Positions 49,919 through 59,610 of a stretch of DNA of 64,000 bases are shown here, one piece after another; position 1 is the first letter of the stretch, and each line of letters begins with the position of its first letter. A model generated the notes under the pieces. It had not been told where the DNA came from and ran no database searches. It saw only the letters and a program-made list of their open reading frames with translations. The stretch is taken from NCBI RefSeq assembly GCF_900110645.1, contig NZ_FOFB01000020.1:1-64000 (forward strand), given 5' to 3'. The position numbers and the translations under genes were made by a program. The DNA is from Neolewinella agarilytica. Its GTDB lineage: Bacteria > Bacteroidota > Bacteroidia > Chitinophagales > Saprospiraceae.

Positions 49919-51505
49919 TCAGGCATGTATTCGTTTAGAGAAGCTGCGGACGAAATTTTCCAGGCTGTCTTCAGCTTGCAGAGGCAATTTTTTGCGTAAT
50001 CGATTCCTTGTTTTTTTTACACCTCCGGAAGAAATGCCAAGGATGTTAGCTATTTCATTAGTGTTAAGAGAGAGTTTAATAAGCAAAAATAGTCTCTCTT
50101 CAGCCTCTGTTAAATGAGGAAACTGCATGCGCAGGCGTTGCAAGTAACCAGGATGTGCTCGATTAAACTGTGCTTTAAAATCCTCCCAGTCTGCGGAGGT
50201 CAGGATCGTATTGTCGAGATTATAAGAATAGACATTGTTTTCGGGAGCGCTGTATTTAGGTTCCTCGGCCTTATGAGACTCCTCTGCAGACGGAAAAGTT
50301 GAAGTTTTGTAAGTTTTGTTGAGTTTAACCAGTGCGGCGTTTTTTTCAGATAGCAGTCGGGTAAGGGTTTTAAGATTTTGCTTTCCTTCTTCAATTTTTG
50401 CACGAGACTCTCTCAATCTACGTTGCCAGAACCACCAAGTAGCCGCAGAAACCATTAATAAGAGAAAGATGGCTACACCGAATCGTTCTGCTCTTCGCTG
50501 GGAGGTCAGAAGATCTTTTTCACTGGCTTCTAACTTTAACTGTTTTTCTGCCATACGGAAATTCTCTTCAAGACGGGCGATCTGTAACTTAGTTTTGCTG
50601 CCGATCAGGCTATCCCGGAGGTAACGAAACTTGTCTTGGTATTCATACGCTAGTTTATAGTTGGTTTGGTTTTCATAAAGCTCACGCAGGCCGGCATAAT
50701 TTTGTACGATGTTTTCGGTAAATCCATTCTCCTCATTGAAGCGAATGGCTTGCTGAAATCCATTTATGGCCATGTCTGTCTTTCCGATTAAACTATAGGC
50801 ATGAGAAAGGTTATTGATGGCTTTGCCAAATGGCCTTTTAAGATGTAGCTCTTGAGCCAGATCCTTAGCGATAGTAAGGTAAGGTATAGCCTCATGATAA
50901 GAACCTTCCTGTAAGAGCAGGTTGCCAAAGTTAGCATGAGCCGTCTGCAGATTTTTTTTGGCACCATATTTTTCCAAAAGGGGGAGTGCTCGGTAAAAGT
51001 AATTTCTTGCTATTTCGAAACTGTCCTTCAGGGCGTGCATTGCACTGAGTTGTTCAAGGCTTTCCGCCATACACAGGCTGTCTCCTGCAGCTTCGCACCA
51101 TCTGGCAGCATTTTCGTAAGCCCCGATTGCTTCATCCGTTTCTCTCAGGATTACCCAAAGGTGTCCTCTCCGGTAAGCAACGCCTCCCTTCCATCCTTCA
51201 TTTTGGGAAGTGTTAGCCAATGACTCTGCTATAAGCAAATGCTCCGTTGCAGTAGTGTAGTCCTGCATCCGAACGTAGTCGTAAAAAACATAGATCTCTC
51301 CAAATATACGTAGCAGGGTATCCTCCTTGTTTTCTACTGTACTCAGCCATTTTAAGTGAGCTGATAACCGTTGTTCTGTGGGTAGAATTGAATCTTGAGG
51401 TACAGGGTTCTCCCTTTCATAGCCAGCTCGGAAATTTGCCTGGCCAGTTAAGGAGAGGCTGTAGAGAAATAGTAAAGAAAAAATAAGTGAACGGGTACTG
51501 TGCAA
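49919..51505 (-). CDS. Membrane TPR protein with C-terminal LuxR-type helix-turn-helix (start uncertain)
   Basis: The annotated range uses TTG at 51505, which leaves a proper signal-like segment (RSLIFSLLFLYSLSL); the longer frame starts at ATG 51667 and adds 54 unlikely residues. The protein has TPR repeats (about residues 60-330 of the short form), a transmembrane helix (FGVAIFLLLMVSAATWWFW), a coiled coil, and a C-terminal helix-turn-helix (AEERLFLLIKLSLNTNEIANILGISSGGVKKTRNRLR). Such one-component sensors are common in Bacteroidota and would tie periplasmic input to transcription. It is divergent from a T9SS-exported propeller protein, its likely target or partner. Confidence 0.78.
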   Translation of the reverse strand: MHSTRSLIFSLLFLYSLSLTGQANFRAGYERENPVPQDSILPTEQRLSAHLKWLSTVENKEDTLLRIFGEIYVFYDYVRMQDYTTATEHLLIAESLANTSQNEGWKGGVAYRRGHLWVILRETDEAIGAYENAARWCEAAGDSLCMAESLEQLSAMHALKDSFEIARNYFYRALPLLEKYGAKKNLQTAHANFGNLLLQEGSYHEAIPYLTIAKDLAQELHLKRPFGKAINNLSHAYSLIGKTDMAINGFQQAIRFNEENGFTENIVQNYAGLRELYENQTNYKLAYEYQDKFRYLRDSLIGSKTKLQIARLEENFRMAEKQLKLEASEKDLLTSQRRAERFGVAIFLLLMVSAATWWFWQRRLRESRAKIEEGKQNLKTLTRLLSEKNAALVKLNKTYKTSTFPSAEESHKAEEPKYSAPENNVYSYNLDNTILTSADWEDFKAQFNRAHPGYLQRLRMQFPHLTEAEERLFLLIKLSLNTNEIANILGISSGGVKKTRNRLRKKLPLQAEDSLENFVRSFSKRIHA

Positions 51506-51698
51506 AGTAGGTGGATTAAAATTAGATAGAAATGGTTTTTGAGAAGAGGTGCCTGTGTCGCCTGAACGTTTTCCGGTTTTAAAGAGGGTTGTCCCCCTGT
51601 TTGTCCCCCCTTCGTGTGCAGGTTTTGTAGGCTTGATGGTGGAAATTTGCAGTTCATCACCGATCATTAATTCTTTGGTCGGTACACAAACATACTAC

Positions 51699-54608
51699 AT
51701 GAAATACCTATCTAAAGTAGGAGGTGTACCTGCTTCCTTATCGTTCCTCTTGTGTTTTATTTTTTCTTTCCCCTGTTTTAGCCAAGAAGCAATTCCGACG
51801 GTGAAGCCTGTATGGAACAGTATTTACGATAATCCAAAAGCTTCTTTTAGTGAGTTGAGAGAAGACTTCAATGCTTATTGGAAAGACCGAACCGTTGGTA
51901 AAGGACATGGCTACAAACCGTTCAGGCGGTGGGAGGCCTATATGGCCCCTCGGATTTTTCCCACTAACGATATGAGCCTGGTCAATAACACGTATTTCAA
52001 TTACGTCGCCTGGAAAAAAAAGCAAGGGATAGAAGACAATCAGAAGTCTTTTTCGGGTAACTGGACGCCTCTTGGCCCATTCACTAAGGCTACCGGAGAA
52101 GATACCGGAGTTGGCAGGCTTAATATGGTTAGGTTTGAGCCAGGGAACAACCAGGTTATGTACGTAGGTGCGGCAGACGGTGGCTTATGGAAGTCTACTA
52201 ACGGCGGAGCTTCCTGGAGCACTAACACGGACTTTCTGGGCGTCATCGGAGTGGCTGATTTGGCTATACATCCTACAGTGACCAACACAATGTATCTGGC
52301 CACTGGAGACGTAGAAAGCGACCGGCGGAGCATTGGTGTCCTTAAAACTACCGATGGCGGAGCTAACTGGAATAATACTGGCCTGAGTTGGACGGCAATT
52401 GATGATTACTCGATCCGTAAATTGTTGATGCATCCGGGCAATCCTCAGATTTTATTAGCAGCGACAAATAAAGGAATTTTCCGGACCACCGATGGTGGAG
52501 TTACCTGGTCGTCTTCTGCAACCGCTCAAAATTTTAAAGACATGGAGTTTAAGCCAGGCGATCCGAACACTGTTTATGCGTGCAGTAATTCCATGTGGAA
52601 ATCAACTAATAACGGTGTCAGCTGGACTAGGATAACCAATGGCGTGCCCGTAAATGATGTGGTTCGTCTGGGGTTAGCCGTTACGCCTGCTGAACCCGGA
52701 TATGTTTACCTGATAGCTGGAAAGCAATCCAATGGTGGACTAAAAGGTATTTACCGGTCAACCAATAGTGGTAATTCGTTTTCTACTCAGTTTGAACCTG
52801 TTTACAATAACACATTAGGAGATTACGATAACCCAAATATCCTGGGGAACGAACCCGATGGATCTGATGCTGCCGGTCAGTCCTATTATACACTTGCTTT
52901 GGCGGCTTCACCCACGGACCCTGATTTTCTCTTGGCGGGTGGTGTAAGCCAGTGGGCTTCTACAGATGGAGGAGAAAGCTGGTACATCAGTTCTTACTGG
53001 GCTCCTGACCCAAATTATGAGTTTGTCCATGCTGATACTCACGAAATCGTTTTTAGTAGCGATGGTACGAAAGCTTTCTCCTCCCATGATGGTGGATTAG
53101 CCATGTATACGGATAATGCAACGGGGGATGGTCCTTGGACAGATTTAAGTAATAATCTGAATATTTCTCAACAGACAATCATTGGTATGTCTGCTTCTAA
53201 CCCCAACAGAATGGCCGCTGGCCTTCAGGACATTGGAACCATTCTTAATACTGCCCCTAGTACCTGGAAAGTTATCGGAGGTGGTGATGGTGAGTACTGC
53301 TTTATTGACTACACTAACGACGATATCGTAGTAGAAACAGGAACCAATGGAAGCCATGCCATTTCCTACGATGGAGGCTTAAGCTTTACGGACATAGTCG
53401 ATGGATTACCAACTGATGGAGAAACTGGTGAGGTGGAGTTTCAGTCTCCGATTCATCAGGATCCAATGGTGCCAACAACTTTTTATGCCGGAGGCCGAAA
53501 GCACCTCTATTACTCTCAAAATCGTGGGGCGTCCTGGATTGCGAGAGGAATAGCTTTTCCCGAAAACGGAGGGTCGAATATTACGGAGTTTAAAATTGCC
53601 CCCAGTAACCATCAGATAATTTATGCAACGAATGGATTCAATCTTGCAAAGTCAACTGATGCAGGAATAAGCTGGGATTACCTGCCTGAGGCTTCACTCA
53701 ATGCTTCCGTGACCCAGATTGCTATTTCAAACGTCGATCCGGATAAAGTCTGGGTAACCTACTCCGGTTATGTAGACGGAGAAAAGGTCTATAGCTCGAT
53801 TGACGGAGGAGACAGCTGGACAAATATCTCAGACGGCCTGCCAAACATTCCTTTCAATACAATCGTGTTTCAGAATGGATCCAATGACTTGGTGTATGTA
53901 GGTGGCGATATTGGGGTTTACTGTCGTGGCATCGCGAAAAGTGGTTGGACTTTGTTCTCTGCCGGACTGCCAAACACAAAAGTCAGTGATTTAAAAATCT
54001 TTTATCCAACTATGAAGATCCGTGCTGCGACCTACGGACGGGGAACATGGGAATCTGACGCAATTATATCTTCTCTGCCCGTTACGCTTAAGACTTTCGA
54101 AGGTGAAAACCATGGAAAGATCAATAAAATATCCTGGGTAACTACTGAAGAAACTGACCTGGCCTATTATGAGGTAGAACGGAGCTCAGATGGAAACACT
54201 TTTAATACTTTGTCAAAGGTCCTTCCTTTATCCGTAGAGGTAAATGAGCAGCGTGCCTATAATTTCTCTGACAATCAACCGTATAACGGACTGAACTACT
54301 ACCGTTTAAAGATGACTGATCTTGACGGCTCATTCGAATATTCTCATGTCATCACTCTTTTTGTTGATGGTGATCAAAATGAGTTGTCTGTATTTCCTAA
54401 TCCGACTACAAACATCTTGCACTTTAAAGGATTGGCAAGAACTAGGGTGGATGTCAGTGTTCTGGATGCTCTTGGTAGAACAGTGATTGTACAAACAATT
54501 AACACATCGGCTGGCCTTGATGTTAGCCGCTTGCCCAATGGAACATACTATCTGGAAATATCGTCTGCGGATGAAATCCTGGACATAAAGCGGTTTGTAA
54601 AAGAGTAA
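51699..54608 (+). CDS. T9SS-exported BNR/sortilin-like beta-propeller protein
   Basis: From the ATG at 51699 (MKYLSKVGG) the protein is 969 aa with a signal peptide (cleavage near CFSQ). It contains many BNR/sortilin-type repeats (STNGGASW, TTDGGANW, TTDGGVTW, STNNGVSW, STDGGESW, SIDGGDSW) over about 100-760. A fibronectin-like domain (about 770-880) is followed by a T9SS type A sorting domain (about 885-969: FPNPTTNIL ... KRFVKE). It is visibly AT-richer than the left half of the window. Upstream GTG at 51549 would overlap the divergent regulator and hide the signal peptide. Confidence 0.87.
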   Translation: MKYLSKVGGVPASLSFLLCFIFSFPCFSQEAIPTVKPVWNSIYDNPKASFSELREDFNAYWKDRTVGKGHGYKPFRRWEAYMAPRIFPTNDMSLVNNTYFNYVAWKKKQGIEDNQKSFSGNWTPLGPFTKATGEDTGVGRLNMVRFEPGNNQVMYVGAADGGLWKSTNGGASWSTNTDFLGVIGVADLAIHPTVTNTMYLATGDVESDRRSIGVLKTTDGGANWNNTGLSWTAIDDYSIRKLLMHPGNPQILLAATNKGIFRTTDGGVTWSSSATAQNFKDMEFKPGDPNTVYACSNSMWKSTNNGVSWTRITNGVPVNDVVRLGLAVTPAEPGYVYLIAGKQSNGGLKGIYRSTNSGNSFSTQFEPVYNNTLGDYDNPNILGNEPDGSDAAGQSYYTLALAASPTDPDFLLAGGVSQWASTDGGESWYISSYWAPDPNYEFVHADTHEIVFSSDGTKAFSSHDGGLAMYTDNATGDGPWTDLSNNLNISQQTIIGMSASNPNRMAAGLQDIGTILNTAPSTWKVIGGGDGEYCFIDYTNDDIVVETGTNGSHAISYDGGLSFTDIVDGLPTDGETGEVEFQSPIHQDPMVPTTFYAGGRKHLYYSQNRGASWIARGIAFPENGGSNITEFKIAPSNHQIIYATNGFNLAKSTDAGISWDYLPEASLNASVTQIAISNVDPDKVWVTYSGYVDGEKVYSSIDGGDSWTNISDGLPNIPFNTIVFQNGSNDLVYVGGDIGVYCRGIAKSGWTLFSAGLPNTKVSDLKIFYPTMKIRAATYGRGTWESDAIISSLPVTLKTFEGENHGKINKISWVTTEETDLAYYEVERSSDGNTFNTLSKVLPLSVEVNEQRAYNFSDNQPYNGLNYYRLKMTDLDGSFEYSHVITLFVDGDQNELSVFPNPTTNILHFKGLARTRVDVSVLDALGRTVIVQTINTSAGLDVSRLPNGTYYLEISSADEILDIKRFVKE

Positions 54609-54675
54609 AACAGTAGTCTTTGTTTTGTGTGATACACGATGTGAACAACAAATCTGTTTGATACAGATATTAAGA

Positions 54676-54711
54676 AATGTGCTGTCCGGGATTACCCCCG
54701 GATAGCACATT
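54676..54711 (+). terminator. Terminator-like hairpin after the T9SS propeller gene
   Basis: Fifteen-bp arms (54676-54690 with 54697-54711, one wobble) and a 6-nt loop, followed by TCTATTTCT. Confidence 0.7.
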
Positions 54712-54941
54712 CTATTTCTGATCATGCGCTTAAAAGGCGATAACTATCGAGTCATCCTTTCTTAAATTTAGTCGTTTCGCTATTTAAGACCTCCTGCTTA
54801 CTTAAGGATAGTCAACCTGTTAGAGGTAGAGCACCATTTAGTCATACGAGTAAAGTATACTAAACAGTAGTTCATAATCATGAATCCTTGACATTAAAAA
54901 AAGACATTGGGTTACTACAGTAGTGGCTAGCTGCTGATAAC

Positions 54942-54949
54942 TACCTTTG
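54942..54949 (+). promoter_or_regulatory. -7 box (TACCTTTG) upstream of the RluA-type gene
   Basis: Perfect TAnnTTTG match about 60 nt before the ATG at 55009. No good -33 element seen. Confidence 0.45.
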
Positions 54950-55008
54950 CGGGCTGTTTCTATCCCGGTTTACTCTTTGGCTCGACCGCCAGGGGCTAAA
55001 ACAAAATA

Positions 55009-55734
55009 ATGAAGTTCGAAGTCCTCTACCACGATGATCACCTCATCGTGGTCAACAAGCCCGCCAACTTATTGTCTGTACCGGATCGTTATGATCCGGA
55101 CATTCCCAATCTTACCGCTCTTCTGGGGCGTAAATTCGGAGACCCGGTAATGGCTGTGCACCGCCTGGATAAACCCACCAGCGGAGTCATTGTCTATGCT
55201 CGTTCGCCGGAGGCGCACCGGGAGCTCAACCGACAATTTCAGGAGCGGGAAGTAGACAAAGTCTATCACGCCATCGTTGACGGGCAGCCCCCCGAGGAAG
55301 GCGACGTCGAGATTGATGAACCCATTGCCCGGAACCCCGGGCAAACCGGACGGATGATGGTCTCTAACCGTGGAGTATACGCCTTCACTGTTTTTAAGGT
55401 GATGGAGCGCTTCGGGCACCAGTTCAGCCTGCTGGGCGTTCAGATTTTTACGGGGCGGACACATCAGATTCGCGTTCACCTCAATTATGCCGGCTATCCG
55501 CTTATGGTGGATCCTTTCTACGGTAAGCGGGAGGAGTTTAAGCTCTCCGAAATAAAACGACGTTACAATATTGGCAAAGACCAGGACGAGCGCCCCTTAC
55601 TTTCCAGAGTACCCCTCCATGCCAGCAGGCTGGCTTTCAATCACCCTGATACAGGAGAACGTGTGTCGTTTGAGGCAACGATGCCTAAGGATATGCGGGC
55701 AGTGTTGAATCAGTTGCGGAAGTTAGGTAAGTAG
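55009..55734 (+). CDS. RluA-family pseudouridine synthase
   Basis: The 241-aa enzyme has the family's catalytic block H51-R-L-D54-K-P-T-S-G, preceded by VVNKPANLLSVP and followed by GRTHQIRVHLNYAGYPLMVDPFYG. D54 is the nucleophile for isomerising uridine in rRNA or tRNA. It has no S4 domain, which is closer to RluA/TruC than to RluC/RluD. Its 3' end overlaps the convergent gene at 55723 by 12 bp. Confidence 0.9.
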   Translation: MKFEVLYHDDHLIVVNKPANLLSVPDRYDPDIPNLTALLGRKFGDPVMAVHRLDKPTSGVIVYARSPEAHRELNRQFQEREVDKVYHAIVDGQPPEEGDVEIDEPIARNPGQTGRMMVSNRGVYAFTVFKVMERFGHQFSLLGVQIFTGRTHQIRVHLNYAGYPLMVDPFYGKREEFKLSEIKRRYNIGKDQDERPLLSRVPLHASRLAFNHPDTGERVSFEATMPKDMRAVLNQLRKLGK

Positions 55735-57216
55735 TTCAAGTATGATGTCGTACAAATCCTCATAAGGCAGAACCTCTTGATCGTAAGACGGTTGAAGGAC
55801 GCCTACCGGTACCTCATCAAGCATAGCTCTGTAATCCTTGGTTCTGCGTTTAGTAGAGTTGTAATTATAGTCAGATTTAGTGATTTCCGCCATCATCCGA
55901 AAGAAGACGTTGGCCCGAAAGTTCTTCTCTTTATCCAGATACCTGTCCCTGTACTTCATAGTTGCCTCGTATCGATCCATTACGCCGTCGTAGTCTCCGC
56001 GTTGTAGTAGTAAAATGAACTGGCTTATGAGGATGGGCACATTTTGTCCTCGTTTATCCTTTGTGAAGGTCGGCACACTATTAAGGTAACGGTGAATCCT
56101 GAAGTTATTGTTGTCCGTCCAGTCACTAAGCCGTCCAGACTGGTGCAGCAAATACAAATAAGCACTATAAATGATCCAGGTTTCCTGAATGCTGTTGGGG
56201 AGCTTCTTGAATTTCGAGTGATTAATCACCTGTTGATAGACCTTATAGGCATTACTGAATCGTTTGGTGTGGACGGATAGAAGGAAAGAGAACTCAAGAT
56301 GCTTAAACCAGTTGTACTTTCCAACGGTAATGTGCTGTCGTACAATCTCCAATGTTCGTTCTCCCTTTTCAAACTCCTTTAAGGCTACATAGCAGGCGGT
56401 AAGATTGATGCCTATCGCGAAGATTGCTGAAGCATAAGGGAAAGGAAGTTTCATGATTTCCGCTAAGCCCGCTTCACCGTGAGGAACTGCTTCTTGATAC
56501 TCATTGACACTCATGTACTTTGCTAAATGCAGAGCGCAGGTAGTGTACGTAAGTTGCCCACTGTTCAATGAGCAAGGCATGGAGTTGATATCTGCCAGGT
56601 ACTCGTCAATTAAAGCTTCTACCTCAGGCTTTTTTGAGCGATCTACTACGTACATGGAACTGATGTGGTACCAATGAGATCTACTGACGGACTCTTTAGA
56701 TAGCAGCTGTTGCAGTTCCTTCATCTCTTTATTGATGGACAATACTTTATCGGGTTGACCCGCCATTGCGTAGACGCCAGAGGCAACACTCAAACCGAAA
56801 ATGTGCTCGGCGGTAAACTGATACTTCGCGGCTACGGAAGTCACTTTCTTTCCTAGTTTTATATAGTTTTCTCTTGCGCCAAACCTAATGAGCAATTTGG
56901 CGAGCATAACATTGGACTGGCATTCTAACAGGGCAGATTCTCTATTGTCGTATTTACTCTTCTTCAGGTCAACAAAAAATACGGTTTGATAGAGTCTTTC
57001 CCGAAGCTGATGTTTCAGTTTATAGTAAGGATTCATTTCTGTCTGTCCGGGGTATAAAAGGGTGAAAGCTTCCTCATCGGAGGTAATTTTTCCGTCGATA
57101 AGTGCACGGTAAAACATGTCTAGCTTCGAAGTTCCCGTCTTGTTGTAGCTGACGACAGAAATGTTCTTCGTCTTGTTTTTGTTGAGCACTCGGGTGAGCT
57201 CTAGCAATAATTTCAT
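55723..57216 (-). CDS. Large helical-repeat protein, function unknown
   Basis: The 497-aa protein has no signal peptide. A short basic N-terminus (LLLELTRVLNKNKTKN) precedes an all-helical solenoid, with TPR-like pairs of helices from about residue 60 to 430. I do not recognise a family, though Bacteroidota genomes commonly carry such cytosolic solenoids. It is AT-rich relative to the left half of the window and sits close to the peptide cluster at 59134-64000, but no functional link is shown. Confidence 0.6.
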   Translation of the reverse strand: MKLLLELTRVLNKNKTKNISVVSYNKTGTSKLDMFYRALIDGKITSDEEAFTLLYPGQTEMNPYYKLKHQLRERLYQTVFFVDLKKSKYDNRESALLECQSNVMLAKLLIRFGARENYIKLGKKVTSVAAKYQFTAEHIFGLSVASGVYAMAGQPDKVLSINKEMKELQQLLSKESVSRSHWYHISSMYVVDRSKKPEVEALIDEYLADINSMPCSLNSGQLTYTTCALHLAKYMSVNEYQEAVPHGEAGLAEIMKLPFPYASAIFAIGINLTACYVALKEFEKGERTLEIVRQHITVGKYNWFKHLEFSFLLSVHTKRFSNAYKVYQQVINHSKFKKLPNSIQETWIIYSAYLYLLHQSGRLSDWTDNNNFRIHRYLNSVPTFTKDKRGQNVPILISQFILLLQRGDYDGVMDRYEATMKYRDRYLDKEKNFRANVFFRMMAEITKSDYNYNSTKRRTKDYRAMLDEVPVGVLQPSYDQEVLPYEDLYDIILELLT

Positions 57217-57521
57217 CAGTAGAAAAGGCTTGTAGTATGACAGAGGAGAGAGAAGGCCAAGCAGGCCGTTGCTCTATTCTCGTTTACATACCTCGCAACA
57301 ATGGGCGAATTAATACACATAAAATCATCCTAAATATAGAAAGAATTTGTTAATTATTTAAAGCTATATATTGTTGATTTTTAGTTATTTATGTATTTAT
57401 AAATAATTGTTTTTAGGTAAAAGTGTGGGAAAGAATAATGCGTTGAGTGTCATTGAGGAAGGAAAAGGAAGGGGGTATCTATGCAGTAGAAACTATCACG
57501 CATTACTAAAAACACACTGTT
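57217..57521. other. AT-rich intergenic region
   Basis: Strongly AT-rich (notably 57330-57420), no ORF of note. It probably carries the promoter of the leftward helical-repeat gene. Confidence 0.5.
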
Positions 57522-57647
57522 ATGACTGCTGTTATTTACTCCCTCCTCATTACCTTCGGCCTCATTACCTCACCTGCTGATTTTGACAATGCATCTGCTC
57601 AGGAGCAGCAGGAAATGATGATTGTTATCGAGGATGTGGTTATGTAG
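57522..57647 (+). CDS. Possible 41-aa small protein
   Basis: An ATG frame (MTAVIYSLLITFG...) encodes a hydrophobic N-terminal helix followed by an acidic, Gln-rich tail ending in EDVVM. No Shine-Dalgarno is seen, which is not unusual for this phylum. It could be a signal- or membrane-anchored micro-peptide, or chance. Confidence 0.3.
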   Translation: MTAVIYSLLITFGLITSPADFDNASAQEQQEMMIVIEDVVM

Positions 57648-57784
57648 GATAAGCCAATAGACCAATTCAAAATGGAAAAAACTAGGGGTAAGAATTTTAC
57701 TTCTTCTGTCTCTTCAAAATAAACCGGGAAGTCGCTCCTTTGCTACTGACAAACGGGAACACCACCCACCAAATCAAAACTAGA

Positions 57785-58243
57785 ATGTCACAGTCACCCA
57801 TAAGGTTCCATCACTCAGGCTTTGATCGTGCAGCAGTAACAGTTGCAGGATTGACTACTAAGCAACTTGGCAAGAAGGTCAACGTAAAGCTTGGCATGCC
57901 TAAGTATAATTGTCGCTTCCATGGTATCTGCCAAATGGACTCTTTTGAGGCAATCAACTTTGCTGAAGGTTGCCAACAGGAGGACGAACCGATTCTGCAT
58001 GGTACCCTAACTATACAGGGGCGTTTAGATCGTGGCACATTACGCATCCCAAGTGGCCAGATGCTGCTAGCCAAAGAACAATATCACTTTGGCCGGGAAC
58101 GCTTAGTCGTTTGGGAACCTATTCTGCTAAGCAACATCATTCCTGAAGTATCTGAGCAGTACTCTTGGGTACTTCCGGGAGCCTATCAGCTACGTCGAGA
58201 TGGCGATAGCTATAGAATGGTCCTTCGCTTTGGTACACCTTAA
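57785..58243 (+). CDS. Hypothetical protein, 152 aa
   Basis: No family recognised. The start is ATG at 57785 (MSQSPIRFHH). The protein is soluble and beta-rich, with a Cys/His pattern N-C-R-F-H-G-I-C (about 39-46) that could bind metal, and an additional Cys in EGCQQED. It is 57 bp upstream of another unknown gene in the same direction. Confidence 0.55.
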   Translation: MSQSPIRFHHSGFDRAAVTVAGLTTKQLGKKVNVKLGMPKYNCRFHGICQMDSFEAINFAEGCQQEDEPILHGTLTIQGRLDRGTLRIPSGQMLLAKEQYHFGRERLVVWEPILLSNIIPEVSEQYSWVLPGAYQLRRDGDSYRMVLRFGTP

Positions 58244-58300
58244 TAGATAATAGATAAACAACCCAGGTTACTTCTCAGGCGCCTAAACTTCTCAATCACC

Positions 58301-58834
58301 ATGGTAGCTCAGACTCAACAAGGCCGATACGAACTGACACCCTATGCTCCACATGCCTACGTCTTTACGACGGAGAGAGGGAATACCTATATCGTCCGGT
58401 TTATTCGCTATTGGCAGGAGGAGGTTGTTGAGTTATACATTAAGAAAGAACTGGAGGTGTTTGAAATATACTTCGAAGTAATGGAAATAAAAGATAAAGG
58501 CTACGACCGTAGAATCCAGTTTACCATCATCGGAGCTATCGTCGATTTCCTTGCTGAAAATGATCGGGTTGGCTTCTTCGACATTAAACGAGAAGACGGC
58601 CGAGGCCTTGAATTGCTACGAGTATATCGTATTTGGCTGAAAATGTATGAACGTAACCGAAAAGAAAAATCAATCATGTTAAATCGAATTGTGAGTATTC
58701 CTGATCAATTTGATTCACATATAGCCTGCTTGGTCCATCCTAATAATAAAAGCTTTAAAGGTCAAAATGTTGACCAGTTGATGGACAGTGTATTAAAGGA
58801 GATATTTCCTCGGGCAACGCTTACTCCTTTCTAG
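58301..58834 (+). CDS. Hypothetical protein, perhaps DUF6169-like
   Basis: The 177-aa protein begins with YELTPYAPHAYVFTTERGNTY followed by VRFIRY, which recalls the DUF6169 opening pattern; this is a weak match from memory. The rest is charged and helix/beta mixed, without membrane segments. Such proteins occur in accessory regions of Bacteroidota and have no known function. It directly precedes the peptide cluster. Confidence 0.5.
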   Translation: MVAQTQQGRYELTPYAPHAYVFTTERGNTYIVRFIRYWQEEVVELYIKKELEVFEIYFEVMEIKDKGYDRRIQFTIIGAIVDFLAENDRVGFFDIKREDGRGLELLRVYRIWLKMYERNRKEKSIMLNRIVSIPDQFDSHIACLVHPNNKSFKGQNVDQLMDSVLKEIFPRATLTPF

Positions 58835-59133
58835 TCATTGACTGGTTTTGAGATGAGCTCCTGAAAACTATCAAACCCATTTTTTTTAATTTCTTCAAAA
58901 GATAAAAGTATGTTCGATACTATAATTTTCAGAAGGGCAACGAAAGCTACTCGCGGGCTTTCGGCTCTGTTCTGGTCCCTTCGGGGATGACGAAGGACAA
59001 ATAAGAGGAATTATGAAGTATGCTCGCCATCTTTCTGATTTCCACGCTTGTGGCAGCGTTCAATGACTGCAGAAATATAGACCGCCCATATCGGGCAATT
59101 AATAAATTAATACATAATTCAATTTCCATAGAA
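58835..59133. other. Intergenic region before the peptide cluster
   Basis: No gene recognised. It should contain the promoter and leader of the first peptide gene; no clean TTTG/TAnnTTTG pair is visible. Confidence 0.5.
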
Positions 59134-59340
59134 ATGGCTAATAAGAAAAACCTCTCCCTCGACAAAGATCGCCTCGTACGCCTCCAGGACGCACAACTCG
59201 ACGCCGCCACCGGTGGTGCCGCTGCTGCCCCAGGGTCCAACACCGTTACCATCGGTCTGCGTGCCGCTAATACAGATGATACCCCCAGCGGTAGCTGCTG
59301 TGCTAAGTCTTGTAACCGTCGTGAGGCTGAAATCGCCTAA
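59134..59340 (+). CDS. Class I lanthipeptide-type precursor peptide 1, 68 aa
   Basis: The peptide begins MANKKNLSLDKDRL, with the alternating Leu/Lys leader pattern of Bacteroidota class I lanthipeptides, then QLDAATGG with the cleavage-site-like G27-G28. A middle block carries LRAAN (about 42-46), and the C-terminus has S54-C55-C56-A-K-S-C60-N61 followed by an acidic/basic tail (RREAEIA). Three cysteines are present and few Ser/Thr sit in the core. Modification into thioether rings is inferred from leader type and the neighbouring LanC-like gene. Confidence 0.8.
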   Translation: MANKKNLSLDKDRLVRLQDAQLDAATGGAAAAPGSNTVTIGLRAANTDDTPSGSCCAKSCNRREAEIA

Positions 59341-59396
59341 GGGACCATTTTCTTAATTCAACTACCAGGGGTCCTGTCCCCGTGAAATAGCTTAGT

Positions 59397-59600
59397 ATGA
59401 AAAACAAAGATCTTTCCCTCGATAAGGAGCGTCTCGCTCGCCTGCAGGAAGAGCAACTCGAAGCAACCATTGCCGGTGCTGATGGCCCCGGATCCAACAA
59501 GGTTGACGTTGATATCCTCCGCGCTGCCAACGACGATACGGATGACGGTACGCGGGCTGCCAGCAACAGCGGCAGCTGCTGTGCGAAGTCTTGTAACTAA
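59397..59600 (+). CDS. Class I lanthipeptide-type precursor peptide 2, 67 aa
   Basis: Same layout as peptide 1: MKNKDLSLDKERLARLQEEQ leader, cleavage-site position A26-G27 rather than GG, middle LRAAN (41-45), acidic DDTDDG spacer, and a C-terminal end at S60-C61-C62-A-K-S-C66-N67 with no extension. It lies 56 nt after peptide 1, probably on the same message. Confidence 0.8.
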   Translation: MKNKDLSLDKERLARLQEEQLEATIAGADGPGSNKVDVDILRAANDDTDDGTRAASNSGSCCAKSCN

Positions 59601-59610
59601 GATCCTCCCG

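Larger units (their letters stand above)
54609..55008. other. Intergenic region, about 400 bp
   Basis: It holds a terminator (54676-54711) and a -7-like box (54942-54949). The rest (about 54712-54941) is AT-rich and I see nothing else in it. Confidence 0.6.
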
